In this document: positions 49,174 to 58,326 of the stretch, one piece after another
Position numbering within the stretch: position 1 is the stretch's first letter
How the letters are laid out: each line of letters opens with the position of its first letter
The notes under the pieces: model-generated
Told to the model about the DNA's origin: nothing
Seen by the model: the letters and a program-made list of their open reading frames with translations, nothing else
The model's database searches: none
Made by a program: the position numbers and the translations under genes
Assembly: GCA_947492575.1 (NCBI GenBank)
Contig: CANLNK010000001.1
Location: forward strand, 806,001 to 870,000
Length of the DNA: 64,000 nucleotides
Direction of reading: 5' to 3'
From: an uncultured Thalassotalea sp.
GTDB lineage: Bacteria > Pseudomonadota > Gammaproteobacteria > Enterobacterales > Alteromonadaceae

Positions 49174-52100
49174 CTATGCCGCTGCTAGGATTGGAAAGCT
49201 TAGTACGATTTGGCTGCCTTTGTCGTTGTTTGGTGCAAACGTATTAACGGTAGCATTGTAATTACTGGCAATTTGACGAATAAAGTACATCGACATATCG
49301 AAAGAAACTTTATGGGTAAAGCTCGTAAAACTGCTCTCATCGTCAGATACGGTTAGCCAAAGCTTGTCTTTAAACTCTTGAATGGATACGTGGAAATTAC
49401 GCCCGTCACCGTGAAGAATTGCACAGGTAATAGCTTCGTACGTTATTTTGTATAAGTTTGCTTGCAGTTCGTAAGGCAACTCACTCACTGTGTTATACAA
49501 CTCGTGTTTTAATTTTACGTGATACTTGTGTTGTAAGTAATCGGCTAGATATGACAAGCCAACAGCTAAATTTTTGCCGTATAAGTTGTCTGGCTCTTCT
49601 TGGTTGGTGCTAGCCTGCAGTTCCTGCAAGCTTTGCTCAAGTGAAGTTTTTGCACCTTGGATATCACCTTCCTCAAGTAAACTCAGGGTTTGCTTGATAT
49701 TGCGTTGCGTTGATAAACTAAATAGGCCTTTCTCTTTGTATTCATTGTCTAAGATGTGATGAATTTTGCTGATAGACTGAGCACGTAAATAGAAAATCCA
49801 CCCCAACATTAGCAGCACGCAAATAATGGTAACAAGGTAAATAATACGAAGCTGCGGTGTCCAGTACCAAGGGAAGGCAACATCGATATTAGCGAATGCG
49901 TGATAAGGGCTCCACACACCTAAACTGTTGGTACCCATGATCTCGATATGATAGCTACCAGAAGCAAGACCGGTAAGCGTTAGTTGGCTACCATTAATGT
50001 TGTTCCAGCTGCCTTCGTTTACTTTGTATTTAAACTGTTTCATCCTACCAGGGCGATAATCTAAACTCACTAAATCAAGCGTTATAACGTCATTGGTTGA
50101 ATTAACATTGATAAGTTTATTTTGGAAAGATTGTTCTCCAGACACTCTTATTTTACCTATGTATACAGGCGCATCGAAGGGAGCTGGATCGCTTAATGGA
50201 ATTTCTAATATACCGCCAAAATGGGCTAGATAGGCTTTGTTATTGATGGTCATAGGTTCACCCGAAAACGCGAAGCGTTCGGTGTTGGCCATCAAATTAA
50301 ACTGGTGTGATACGGGATCTACTTGGTAGATACCAGAGTCCGTACCTAACCAAATTTTATCTTGTATGATGTTACTATAACTGAACTCTATGCCACTCGC
50401 GATGATTGAAAGCAGTGTACCTTGTCTATCAAAGATATGGATACCGTCACCTTTGGTTGCCGCGAATATTTTATTGCTGGCAACAGCTAGAGAAATGTAT
50501 TTGCCGGCTCCACGCGCTGGCATATTTTTTACTGATTTAGTAAATCGATTGTAAAGTGTTACACCTTTGGTACTTGTCATCCACACACTGCCATCATCAA
50601 ACGGCAGAATATCGATAACCTCAGTAGACAGTAAACCACGATCCACTGAAAAGTGATCTATAACGAGCTTTTTCTCTATATCGTAAATGTATAAACCGTG
50701 ATAGTTAGTGGCTATGTATAGTAACCCATCTAAATAGTGCAATCTTATGAGGAGTTTGTCGTTGCCTTGGAAGTCAAGTTTAGCTAATTCTTGAGTTTGA
50801 CTGTTATATCCCCATACTCCATCAAACGTTGCAATGTACAACATGTTGCCAGCTGAGACTAAATCCATAATTTTCAAGCCCTTACGGGTGAAATGTCGAT
50901 TGATGTCATCTGGGAAAATAGAAGAGTCGGTGTCAAAAGGGTGAAGCCCGGCACCATAGCTGCCGATAATTAGTTGGTTTTCAAATATTTCGATGTCATT
51001 TGAGTTATTGGTAATGTCGAACATAATCGGGTGGTTCTTAATTTCACTTTCAACCAATCGTTCAACGCCTAAGTTGCTTGCCAGCCATAGCACATTTGAA
51101 CTGTCGTGAAAGGCAATTTTTACGCGTCCCTTTCTCGCTCTACCGTATTCATGAGGCACTTCCTCTAGTGTAAGTGAGCTATATTTCTTGATTTCACCTA
51201 GCTCGGAAATGGTAAAGAAATTAGTGCTATTATGCTCTTGAGCAAGTCCTCGTACGTTTTTCTTGATCGCAAGAGACAAGACCACCTCGTCATCTTCGAT
51301 AATGCTTAACTTTTCTCGAGTCAATACAACTAGCCTGTCACCTACGGCCTTAGAAACATAGGTTCTGCCATCAAGTACTTTATTAAACTGATTGTTTTGA
51401 TAAATATAGATGCCGTCTGTAACAACTCTGAGATAAAGCTCAGAACTTGTTTTTTGTAAATAAGTAGAGCCTTGGGTTCGGAAAACCTCTTTTGTTTGAT
51501 TGGATTGCGGGTCATATTCATAGACCTTATTTGCTGAATAGGTGTAGAACTTATTGTTTAGTGACAAGGTATGATAATGACTGCTTTTCTCAGTCTCAAT
51601 GGGTATCGATGAATACTCTTTAGTCACTGGGTCGAATAGCCAGCTGCCATTATTTTCGGATGAGACAATGAACTTATCGCCATAGTGCTCTATCTCATGA
51701 GTCCAGTTAAATGGAACTTGCCACTGGTTATTATTGTTATTAGCAGAAAAATCGATAAGGTTTTCACCGTCAAAGCGGGAAATACCATGGTGGCCAGAAA
51801 GCCATACAAAACCGCGCTTGTCTTGGGTAATGTCATTTAGTTTAGCAAAATGTTCGACTGAGTTTGCTGATGCAGTTACGGGAATGAATAGTAAGAAAAA
51901 AATAAGTGATGGTAGCGACCACCACTTATTGAACGATAACTCTTGAGCGTAATTCGCTGCTTTGTCAGCGCTAGCATTCTCACTAACGCCTGTGCGAATA
52001 GAACAATTAAAGGATGCTGTCTGCGCTGCTATCCTTGTGCTCGCGGTCGCCACATACTGCAAATACTTTTGGTATGGCGTTTTCATCAGCTGGCTTTTGA

Positions 52101-52212
52101 ACCAGCATGTAAGTCGGCTTTCTTGGGTCATCGATATTCTTTTTATTGTTCCATGCGCTGAGTACTTTGTCAGCTTGTGCTTGACCATGTTTAGCGGCGA
52201 TTGCGGTTGCAA
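49174..52212 (-). CDS. Periplasmic two-component-type propeller sensor with degenerate kinase core
   Basis: The open frame holds up to 1012 residues. After a hydrophobic signal-like segment (SLPSLIFFLLFIPVTASA, about 100-117) follow beta-propeller repeats of the Reg_prop type (DKRGFVWLSGHHGISRFDG; VWMTSTKGVTLYN), a Y_Y_Y domain (about 730-800), one membrane helix (IIYLVTIICVLLMLGWIFYL) and a C-terminal region resembling a HATPase. Its N-box reads EAITCAILH, lacking the usual Asn, and the glycine-rich boxes are degenerate. No phospho-His motif is evident. Actual start unresolved (see findings). Confidence 0.75.
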   Translation of the reverse strand: MQPQSPLNMVKHKLTKYSAHGTIKRISMTQESRLTCWFKSQLMKTPYQKYLQYVATASTRIAAQTASFNCSIRTGVSENASADKAANYAQELSFNKWWSLPSLIFFLLFIPVTASANSVEHFAKLNDITQDKRGFVWLSGHHGISRFDGENLIDFSANNNNNQWQVPFNWTHEIEHYGDKFIVSSENNGSWLFDPVTKEYSSIPIETEKSSHYHTLSLNNKFYTYSANKVYEYDPQSNQTKEVFRTQGSTYLQKTSSELYLRVVTDGIYIYQNNQFNKVLDGRTYVSKAVGDRLVVLTREKLSIIEDDEVVLSLAIKKNVRGLAQEHNSTNFFTISELGEIKKYSSLTLEEVPHEYGRARKGRVKIAFHDSSNVLWLASNLGVERLVESEIKNHPIMFDITNNSNDIEIFENQLIIGSYGAGLHPFDTDSSIFPDDINRHFTRKGLKIMDLVSAGNMLYIATFDGVWGYNSQTQELAKLDFQGNDKLLIRLHYLDGLLYIATNYHGLYIYDIEKKLVIDHFSVDRGLLSTEVIDILPFDDGSVWMTSTKGVTLYNRFTKSVKNMPARGAGKYISLAVASNKIFAATKGDGIHIFDRQGTLLSIIASGIEFSYSNIIQDKIWLGTDSGIYQVDPVSHQFNLMANTERFAFSGEPMTINNKAYLAHFGGILEIPLSDPAPFDAPVYIGKIRVSGEQSFQNKLINVNSTNDVITLDLVSLDYRPGRMKQFKYKVNEGSWNNINGSQLTLTGLASGSYHIEIMGTNSLGVWSPYHAFANIDVAFPWYWTPQLRIIYLVTIICVLLMLGWIFYLRAQSISKIHHILDNEYKEKGLFSLSTQRNIKQTLSLLEEGDIQGAKTSLEQSLQELQASTNQEEPDNLYGKNLAVGLSYLADYLQHKYHVKLKHELYNTVSELPYELQANLYKITYEAITCAILHGDGRNFHVSIQEFKDKLWLTVSDDESSFTSFTHKVSFDMSMYFIRQIASNYNATVNTFAPNNDKGSQIVLSFPILAAA

Positions 52213-52453
52213 ACATCTCTACACCATAGTCGTCCATTAGCAACATAGTGTTGCCATGGTAGCCACTTGAAGTATCGAAATCTATATCTACCGTCAAAAT
52301 TTTCTCGGTCGGCAATACTAAATCAGCGCGAAATTTGGCTACAACAGCACGATCTTCATGAGCTTTTAGGTTGGTAGTGTTTGGCTTTTCTGTGAAGTCG
52401 TAAACAAGTTTGATATCGGGAGCTACGATTCTTTCTTCTTTTAATGCGGTCAT
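52007..52453 (-). CDS. Conserved-looking hypothetical protein, 148 residues
   Basis: Soluble and charged, no signal peptide or membrane segment. A VDIDFDTSSGYHGNTMLLMDD stretch and an AIAAKHGQAQADKVLSAWNNKK helix give it an alpha/beta look, but I do not recognise a family. It overlaps the open frame of the sensor gene downstream by over 200 bases in another frame, while its own coding quality appears good. Divergent from ubiF with 197 bases between. Function unknown. Confidence 0.65.
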   Translation of the reverse strand: MTALKEERIVAPDIKLVYDFTEKPNTTNLKAHEDRAVVAKFRADLVLPTEKILTVDIDFDTSSGYHGNTMLLMDDYGVEMFATAIAAKHGQAQADKVLSAWNNKKNIDDPRKPTYMLVQKPADENAIPKVFAVCGDREHKDSSADSIL

Positions 52454-52650
52454 CTGTCTTTCCTTGGTTTGTTAAATTGTTATTAAAATATGTAAAGTGA
52501 TGAACTTTACTTTATGTCTGTTAAATACGTCCTACAAACAAAACCAGTATAGAATAAAATTTAGTCAGAAAACTAGAGCGGCGATTAAACTCGCGTAATT
52601 ACAAGCATTTCGATAGAATCAAAGACTCGCTGATACAAAGAATTAAAGTT

Positions 52651-53820
52651 ATGAATAAAGTCGATATCGTCATTGTTGGCGGTGGTATGGTGGGAGCGGC
52701 AAGTGCGCTGTCACTTGCACAGCTCGGGTTAAAGGTCAGAGTTATTGAGCGAAGCTCTCCGAAGCGCTTTACCCACGACGAGCCTTTTGATTTACGTGTG
52801 TCTGCAATCTCTTTAGCTTCCGAGCAGTTATTAGCAAGCTTAGGGGCTTGGCAATTAATTGATAAGGCACGCACCTGTCCCTATCGACGCTTAGGGGTCT
52901 CTGAATTAGACCTTGCATATACAGAATTTAATGCTGCAAATATCAAACAATCTCACCTTGGACACATTATTGAAAATCGTCAAATTCAGTTGGCACTATG
53001 GCAGCAGTGTGAAGCACATCAAAATATTGAATTGATTGTCGGTGAAGAAGTTCAATTAATCGAGCAATCTGAAACCCATGCGATAGTTTCAACTGCAGAC
53101 TCGAAGATAGAGACCAAAGTTGTTCTCGCTGCGGACGGCGGAAACTCTTTTGTTCGTGACCTTGCTGGCATTGGCACAACGGGCTGGAATTATAGCCAGT
53201 CGGCAATGCTCATTAATGTGACAACAGAGCTCGAACAACAAGATATTACTTGGCAGCAATTTACGCCAACAGGCCCATTGGCCATGCTACCTATGTCTGG
53301 CCATAATGCATCTCTCGTTTGGTACCATCAGCGCGATGAAATTAAGCGATTAGCGACACTATCAAATGAAGAACTTACGCAACTTATTCATCAGCATTTT
53401 CCTGAAAAGCTGGGCAAGGTGACTGTAGTTGATAAAGGTTTTTTCCCATTGACGCGAAGGCATGCAAATCAATATCGGGCGGGTCGCGTTCTATTGTTGG
53501 GCGACGCAGCTCACAGTATTAACCCGTTAGCGGGGCAGGGGGTTAATCTCGGATTTAAAGATGTTAGTGCGCTGGCGAAAATCATTGCGACTGCTATGTC
53601 AGAGGGGATTAGCTGGCATAATGAGAAAACGCTTAGTCAATATCAGACAGCTAGAAAAGCTGATAATTTAATGATGATGTCAGCGATGGATACGCTCTAT
53701 GCAACCTTCTCTAACAACTCGCCTATATTGAAAGCAATTCGGAATATAGGCTTATTCGCGGCACAACGCACGCCAGTGTTAAAAAACAAAGTACTAGAGT
53801 ACGCTTGCGGATTAAACTAG
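52651..53820 (+). CDS. ubiF: Ubiquinone-biosynthesis FAD monooxygenase UbiF-like
   Basis: 389 residues of the UbiH/UbiF/Coq6 family. FAD-binding GGGMVGAASALSLAQLG near residue 10, the DG motif LAADGGNSFVRDLAGI, and GDAAHSINPLAGQGVNLGF near residue 290. Position next to the miaB operon and tRNA-Met/Leu/Gln cluster is the same as ubiF (C6 hydroxylase) in E. coli. Another Ubi hydroxylase of this family is possible by sequence alone. Confidence 0.88.
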   Translation: MNKVDIVIVGGGMVGAASALSLAQLGLKVRVIERSSPKRFTHDEPFDLRVSAISLASEQLLASLGAWQLIDKARTCPYRRLGVSELDLAYTEFNAANIKQSHLGHIIENRQIQLALWQQCEAHQNIELIVGEEVQLIEQSETHAIVSTADSKIETKVVLAADGGNSFVRDLAGIGTTGWNYSQSAMLINVTTELEQQDITWQQFTPTGPLAMLPMSGHNASLVWYHQRDEIKRLATLSNEELTQLIHQHFPEKLGKVTVVDKGFFPLTRRHANQYRAGRVLLLGDAAHSINPLAGQGVNLGFKDVSALAKIIATAMSEGISWHNEKTLSQYQTARKADNLMMMSAMDTLYATFSNNSPILKAIRNIGLFAAQRTPVLKNKVLEYACGLN

Positions 53821-53860
53821 TTTTCGTAAATGATCAGAGTTTTCTTACTTTCATACACAT

Positions 53861-53887
53861 TAAGGGCTAATGATTTAGCCCTTTTTT
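53861..53887 (+). terminator. Rho-independent terminator of ubiF
   Basis: AAGGGCTAA and TTTAGCCCTT form a stem with a short TGA loop, followed by TTTT; about 40 bases after the stop. Confidence 0.88.
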
Positions 53888-54195
53888 AATGCGTAGTATT
53901 TAAAGTTTCCAGAAAGTCAGTTGATTATGCGTTCTTTTTAAACGTAAACCTGCCTCTTGTTATGCCCTTGATTGTAATTGTAATCGTTTCCCAAATAGCA
54001 CTTGGCAAAGATAGATTGCCATAAGAATAGGTAAAACAACCTAATTAGAGAAAACAGGATTAAAAGCATCTGCTTTAATTTATCGGAAACTTGGTAAAAA
54101 TAAATAGAGTTCACGGCAGGTGTGGAATTAAAGGTATATCGTGCTGAATGAGGCTATTGGAAATGCTTAGAAGGTATTTTGGAATTAATACAATT
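53888..54195. other. AT-rich non-coding stretch before the tRNA-Leu array
   Basis: No ORF or RNA gene. At about 54150-54182 a stretch reading CTATTGGAAATGC...AGAAGG resembles the conserved spacer of the adjoining tRNA-Leu array (CTGGGAAAGCTATTAAAAGAAGG), at about one repeat period away, so it may be a still older, almost erased unit. Confidence 0.4.
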
Positions 54196-54287
54196 TGATA
54201 TTTTAGGAGAAACTAGAACGATCAAACCAGCAGTGCTGGAACCTAGGTTACTTCAACTAGAGTTCGAGACTATCGATTCAATGGATT
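54196..54287 (-). pseudogene. Degenerate tRNA-Leu copy A
   Basis: The 3' half is still alignable with the intact tRNA-Leu at 54686 (17 of the first 24 bases identical; GGAACCTA of the anticodon region at 54238). The acceptor stem and D-arm half are scrambled, so no tRNA could fold. Confidence 0.6.
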
Positions 54288-54358
54288 TAGCGTTAATAAT
54301 TAACTGGGAAAGCTATTAAAAGAAGGATATATAAAGAACCTTTGGTATGAATTCTAAA

Positions 54359-54451
54359 TGGTACGGGAGGAGAGACTTGAACTCTCACACCTCGCGTTAC
54401 AGGAACCTACGTTACTTCAACGAGAGCGCGCGTCTAATAATTCAACGGATT
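54359..54451 (-). pseudogene. Degenerate tRNA-Leu copy B
   Basis: The first 38 bases on the 3' side (CCA end, T-arm, most of the variable arm) are identical to the intact gene. From the anticodon stem onwards it reads ACGTTACTTCAACGAGAGCG instead, losing the anticodon TAG, while traces of the D-arm (GCGCGTCTA) persist. Not functional as tRNA. Confidence 0.75.
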
Positions 54452-54521
54452 TAGCGTTAATACTTAACTGAGAAAATATTTAAAGAAGGATATATATAGA
54501 AAGTTTGATATGAATTCTAAA

Positions 54522-54614
54522 CTGTACCGGACGATATATTAGAACTGTCAAGCTTTGTAGTACTGTAACCTACGTTACTTCAACTAGAGCGCGAGACTAA
54601 CGATTCAATGGGTT
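54522..54614 (-). pseudogene. Degenerate tRNA-Leu copy C
   Basis: Aligned with the intact gene by position and by ACCTACGTTACTTCAACTAG in the anticodon region, which it shares with copies A and B. The T-arm and acceptor stem are more mutated than in copy B. Cannot form a cloverleaf. Confidence 0.65.
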
Positions 54615-54685
54615 TAGCGTTAATAATTAACTGGGAAAACTATTAAAAGAAGGATATATAAAGAACTTTTGGTATGAATTCTAAA

Positions 54686-54770
<85 letters not shown>

Positions 54771-54839
54771 ATTTAGAAAGTTGCTTTTTTAAGAGTTGCT
54801 ACTCTGCGTGTTAAGTACGCTAATCTACACTTTAAGAAT

Positions 54840-54914
54840 TGGCAGGGGTAAGAGGATTTGAACCTCTGAATGACGGGATCAAAACCCGCTGCCTTACCGC
54901 TTGGCTATACCCCT
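54840..54914 (-). tRNA. tRNA-Gln (anticodon UUG)
   Basis: 75 bases with encoded CCA. Acceptor AGGGGTA/TACCCCT, anticodon stem GCGGG/CCCGT with loop TTTTGAT, T-loop TTCGAAT. Identical to the next copy at 54989. Confidence 0.95.
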
Positions 54915-54988
54915 TCCGGAATCCTTAAGTTTGAAACATCTTTGATTTATACTCACCACTTTCGTTGAATTAGCAATTGCTATGAAAG

Positions 54989-55063
54989 TGGCAGGGGTAA
55001 GAGGATTTGAACCTCTGAATGACGGGATCAAAACCCGCTGCCTTACCGCTTGGCTATACCCCT
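54989..55063 (-). tRNA. tRNA-Gln (anticodon UUG), second copy
   Basis: Same 75-base sequence as the copy at 54840, separated from it by 74 bases. Anticodon loop TTTTGAT. Confidence 0.95.
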
Positions 55064-55100
55064 ACAATGTTTCGTATTCTCGTAACAGATGTTACTTGAA

Positions 55101-55185
<85 letters not shown>

Positions 55186-55193
55186 ATTGTAAA

Positions 55194-55270
55194 TGGTGGC
55201 TACACCGAGATTTGAACTTGGGACCCCATCATTATGAGTGATGTGCTCTAACCAGCTGAGCTATGTAGCC
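55194..55270 (-). tRNA. Elongator tRNA-Met (anticodon CAU)
   Basis: 77 bases; GGCTACATAGCTCAGCTGG opening and anticodon loop CTCATAA are nearly the E. coli elongator tRNA-Met. Encoded CCA. First gene of the operon; the order Met-Leu-Gln-Gln is that of the E. coli metT operon, also near ubiF. Confidence 0.95.
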
Positions 55271-55303
55271 ATTTACAATCTTGCCTCTCAGCAAGTGGCG
55301 CGT

Positions 55304-55332
55304 ATTATGCAAATCTGATTGCGCGCCGTCAA
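55304..55332 (-). promoter_or_regulatory. Sigma-70 promoter of the tRNA operon
   Basis: On the minus strand TTGACG (55332-55327), a 17-base spacer, CATAAT (55309-55304), then a GC-rich discriminator (ACGCGCC), the usual make-up of stringently controlled stable-RNA promoters. Lies about 30 bases upstream of tRNA-Met. Confidence 0.8.
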
Positions 55333-55432
55333 CCGTTTTTTTTCAAAAAAATGTCACTTTTTTACTGTTTGCTTAAATCCTCGGCAATTCGCTGCACAAG
55401 TATCCAAATTTAACGTGAATGACAAAAAAAAC

Positions 55433-55452
55433 AAGGAGCCAATGGCTCCTTA
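55433..55452 (-). terminator. Rho-independent terminator of the DUF3718 gene
   Basis: AAGGAGCC and GGCTCCTT around AAT, followed on the minus strand by TGTTTTTTTTG. Lies about 25 bases after the stop. Confidence 0.85.
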
Positions 55453-55474
55453 ATTCATGAAATCATAGATAAGC

Positions 55475-55828
55475 TTAGTTTACACGATCTTTTGCTTCTT
55501 CAGCTAAATGAGCTGAATGTTTTGCAATTTCGTCAATACTTCTAGCTACAACTTTAGCTGGTGTCTTACCAATGATGAATTCACCTGCTTCAAGTGCTTT
55601 ACTTTTTGCTGCGAATACAAGTAAGTTCTCGCCATTACATTGAATCTTGTCAAAAACTTTACGAAGTTTTAAGTTCTTTTGTTTTAGATAAGAGCGTAAG
55701 CGGTTTTTATCATTCGCTGCAACGTATTCACAAATACGTAATCCCATGTCGTCTGCATATGATACCGAAACTGGTGCGAATGCTGCTGTTGTAGCAATGA
55801 GGCTTGCAAGTACTAGTGTTTTTTTCAT
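55475..55828 (-). CDS. Exported DUF3718-family protein
   Basis: 117 residues with a clear signal peptide (KKTLVLASLIATTAAFAPVSVSYA). The mature part has two Cys (LRICEYVAANDKNRLRSYLK and KIQCNGENLLVFAA) that probably form a disulfide, the pattern of DUF3718 proteins known from Shewanella/Colwellia. Function unknown. Stand-alone gene between the tRNA operon and ychF, each with its own terminator. Confidence 0.8.
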   Translation of the reverse strand: MKKTLVLASLIATTAAFAPVSVSYADDMGLRICEYVAANDKNRLRSYLKQKNLKLRKVFDKIQCNGENLLVFAAKSKALEAGEFIIGKTPAKVVARSIDEIAKHSAHLAEEAKDRVN

Positions 55829-55916
55829 AAAACAACCCTATTTATTATTAGCTAAAAACGCGGTGAGAAATCACCACGACATCTCCCTAACTAAGTTTGG
55901 TAGATTTCCAAAATAA

Positions 55917-55942
55917 AACAAGGAGCTAAATAGCTCCTTGTT
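55917..55942 (-). terminator. Rho-independent terminator of ychF
   Basis: AACAAGGAGCTA and TAGCTCCTTGTT form a 12-bp stem with a 2-base centre, followed on the minus strand by TTATTTTGG. About 25 bases after the ychF stop. Confidence 0.88.
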
Positions 55943-55967
55943 CATTATCGATAAGTTTTAGAAAAAG

Positions 55968-57059
55968 TTAAACATTAAATCTAAAGTGAACGACATCGCC
56001 GTCTTTCACAATGTAGTCTTTTCCTTCCAATCGCCACTTACCTGCTTCCTTCGCACCTGACTCACCGTTATGCTCGATGAAGTCATCGAAGCTCACAACT
56101 TCAGCGCGAATGAAGCCTTTTTCGAAGTCAGTGTGAATGACACCTGCAGCTTGTGGCGCTGTAGCGTTCTGTTTCACTGTCCAAGCACGAACTTCTTTTA
56201 CACCTGCTGTAAAATAAGTTTGTAAGCTAAGTAGACCGTAACCTGAATTAATCACGCGATTTAGACCAGGCTCAGTTAAGCCCATTTCTTCCATGAAGAT
56301 TTCACGGTCTTCTTCGTCCATCTCTGATAGTTCGCCTTCTATCTCTGCACATACTGGCACAACAACAGCACCTTCAGCAGCAGCGATTTCGCGCACTTTA
56401 TCTAAGTAAGGGTTATTCTCGAAGCCGTCGTCGTTCACGTTAGCAATGTACATGGTAGGCTTAACGGTTAAGAAGTTAAGGTATTTAACAGCCGCTAGCT
56501 CTTCTTTTGATAAGTCTAACGAGCGAATCATATTGCCTTCTTCTACATGCTTTAAGATTTTCTCTAATACAGGTAGTTCGAATTTCGCGTCTTTATCGCC
56601 GCCTTTCGCTTTCTTAGTTTGCTTTTGAATTGCGCGTTCTGCAGTGTCCATATCGGCAAGTGCTAATTCAGTATTGATAACATCGATATCGTCAGCTGGG
56701 TTTACTTGACCTGCTACGTGAACAATATTCTCATTTTCAAAACAACGAACAACATGACCGATAGCATCAGTCTCACGGATATTTGCTAAGAACTTGTTAC
56801 CTAAACCTTCACCTTTAGATGCACCAGCTACTAGGCCCGCAATATCAACGAATTCCATTGTTGTTGCGATAACACGCTCTGGATTAACAATCGCAGAAAG
56901 CTGATCTAAGCGCGGATCTGGTACAGGAACGACACCTGTATTTGGTTCAATAGTACAGAAAGGGAAGTTTGCTGCTTCAATACCTGCTTTTGTTAGTGCA
57001 TTGAACAGCGTAGATTTACCAACATTCGGTAAACCAACGATACCGCATTTAAAACCCAT
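55968..57059 (-). CDS. ychF: Ribosome-associated GTPase/ATPase YchF
   Basis: 363 residues. G1 [12 protein letters not shown]3 [17 protein letters not shown] and the atypical G4 (NVND instead of NKxD) that gives this OBG member ATP preference, plus a C-terminal TGS domain (from about 280; [17 protein letters not shown]). Downstream of pth, 45 bases apart, the conserved rplY-pth-ychF order. Confidence 0.96.
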   Translation of the reverse strand: MGFKCGIVGLPNVGKSTLFNALTKAGIEAANFPFCTIEPNTGVVPVPDPRLDQLSAIVNPERVIATTMEFVDIAGLVAGASKGEGLGNKFLANIRETDAIGHVVRCFENENIVHVAGQVNPADDIDVINTELALADMDTAERAIQKQTKKAKGGDKDAKFELPVLEKILKHVEEGNMIRSLDLSKEELAAVKYLNFLTVKPTMYIANVNDDGFENNPYLDKVREIAAAEGAVVVPVCAEIEGELSEMDEEDREIFMEEMGLTEPGLNRVINSGYGLLSLQTYFTAGVKEVRAWTVKQNATAPQAAGVIHTDFEKGFIRAEVVSFDDFIEHNGESGAKEAGKWRLEGKDYIVKDGDVVHFRFNV

Positions 57060-57104
57060 GATAATTTCCTATTGCTTAAAATCGCTATTGCGATTCTGTC
57101 TTAG

Positions 57105-57689
57105 TTACTGTGCTTTGAAAGAGTGAAGACGATTTTGTGCTTTTTTCAAATCATCTTTTAGCCAAATATCAAAGCAGCGACTTGCTTCGTCGATAGCTTG
57201 ATCGATCAACGCTTGTTCATTTGCAGGTGCTTTGCCAAGTACGTGACCTGTAACACGGTCTTTATGTCCTGGGTGACCAATGCCAATGCGCAATCGATAA
57301 AAATCTTTGTTATTCGCCATGCGGGCAATAATGTCTCGTAAACCATTATGACCACCGTGGCCTCCGCCTTTCTTAATTTTGCATACGCCTGGGTCCATGT
57401 CCATTTCGTCATGAGCAACCAAAATGTTTTCTACCGACATTTTGTAGAAGTTTGCTAATGGTGCCACCGCTTGACCGCTTCGGTTCATAAAGGTGGTTGG
57501 AATTAATAAATGAACAAGTTCACCTGCTATGGTGCCTTTACCGTAAAGGCCAGCATATTTCTTTTCAGGTCTTAGGGAGATGTTATGCATGCGGGCTAGT
57601 TCTTCGACAAACCAGACTCCAGCATTGTGGCGGGTTTTTGTATATTCGGGGCCAGGATTACCTAGCCCCACAACTAACTGAATAGTCAT
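57105..57689 (-). CDS. pth: Peptidyl-tRNA hydrolase
   Basis: 194 residues. [19 protein letters not shown] contains the catalytic His and the essential Asn; [19 protein letters not shown] and [12 protein letters not shown] are the other signature segments. Releases peptidyl-tRNA lost from ribosomes. Between rplY (22 bases) and ychF. Confidence 0.97.
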   Translation of the reverse strand: MTIQLVVGLGNPGPEYTKTRHNAGVWFVEELARMHNISLRPEKKYAGLYGKGTIAGELVHLLIPTTFMNRSGQAVAPLANFYKMSVENILVAHDEMDMDPGVCKIKKGGGHGGHNGLRDIIARMANNKDFYRLRIGIGHPGHKDRVTGHVLGKAPANEQALIDQAIDEASRCFDIWLKDDLKKAQNRLHSFKAQ

Positions 57690-57711
57690 AACTTAAGGGT
57701 GCGTCCTTAAA

Positions 57712-58326
57712 TTATGCTTCAGTAGCTTCTTCTTCAGCTTCGTCGTCAGCTTTGCCTTTAGGAGCGTTAAGCGTAACAACAGCTAAGTCATGGCTCTCAC
57801 CTTTAGCTAATTCATCAGAAGAAACGCCTTCTGGTAATTTAACGTCAGATAAGTGAAGTGTTTGACCAACTTCGATGTCTGCAACATCTACTTCAATGAA
57901 CTCTGGTAAGTTACCTGGTAAACAAGTAATTGCGATTTCATTGATGTGGTGAGCAATAGTACCACCTTTCTTCGCAGCTGCTTCTTCGTTGATGAAGTGA
58001 ACAGGAACGTTAGTGTGTACAGCGTGAGTTGCGTCAACGCGCATGAAGTCCATGTGCATTACTACGTTTTTGTACGGGTGACGTTGCATGTCTTTAATTA
58101 AACACTCAACTTTTTCACCGCCGATGTTTAATGTTAAAACGTGTGAGTAGAATGCTTCTTCTTGCTGTGCACGCCAAACTTTGTTAGCTGCAAGAGTTAA
58201 AGAAACAGGCTCTTTGCCTTCACCGTAAAGGATAGCTGGAACTTTGTTCGCGTGGCGTAGGCGGCGGCTCGCACCTTTCCCTAACTCCGTACGTACTTCA
58301 GCATCCAAAGTAAATAAATCAGTCAT
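57712..58326 (-). CDS. rplY: 50S ribosomal protein L25 (Ctc/TL5 form)
   Basis: 204 residues, the long two-domain form: N-terminal 5S-rRNA-binding L25 domain ([20 protein letters not shown]) and a C-terminal TL5-type barrel (about 95-185; [23 protein letters not shown]), with an acidic tail EEATEA. E. coli has only the short form. First gene of rplY-pth-ychF. Confidence 0.95.
   Translation of the reverse strand: MTDLFTLDAEVRTELGKGASRRLRHANKVPAILYGEGKEPVSLTLAANKVWRAQQEEAFYSHVLTLNIGGEKVECLIKDMQRHPYKNVVMHMDFMRVDATHAVHTNVPVHFINEEAAAKKGGTIAHHINEIAITCLPGNLPEFIEVDVADIEVGQTLHLSDVKLPEGVSSDELAKGESHDLAVVTLNAPKGKADDEAEEEATEA

Noticed and set aside
55594-55794. Plus-strand ORF opposite the DUF3718 gene
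   Set aside because: Shadow frame; the minus-strand gene has a signal peptide and family pattern.
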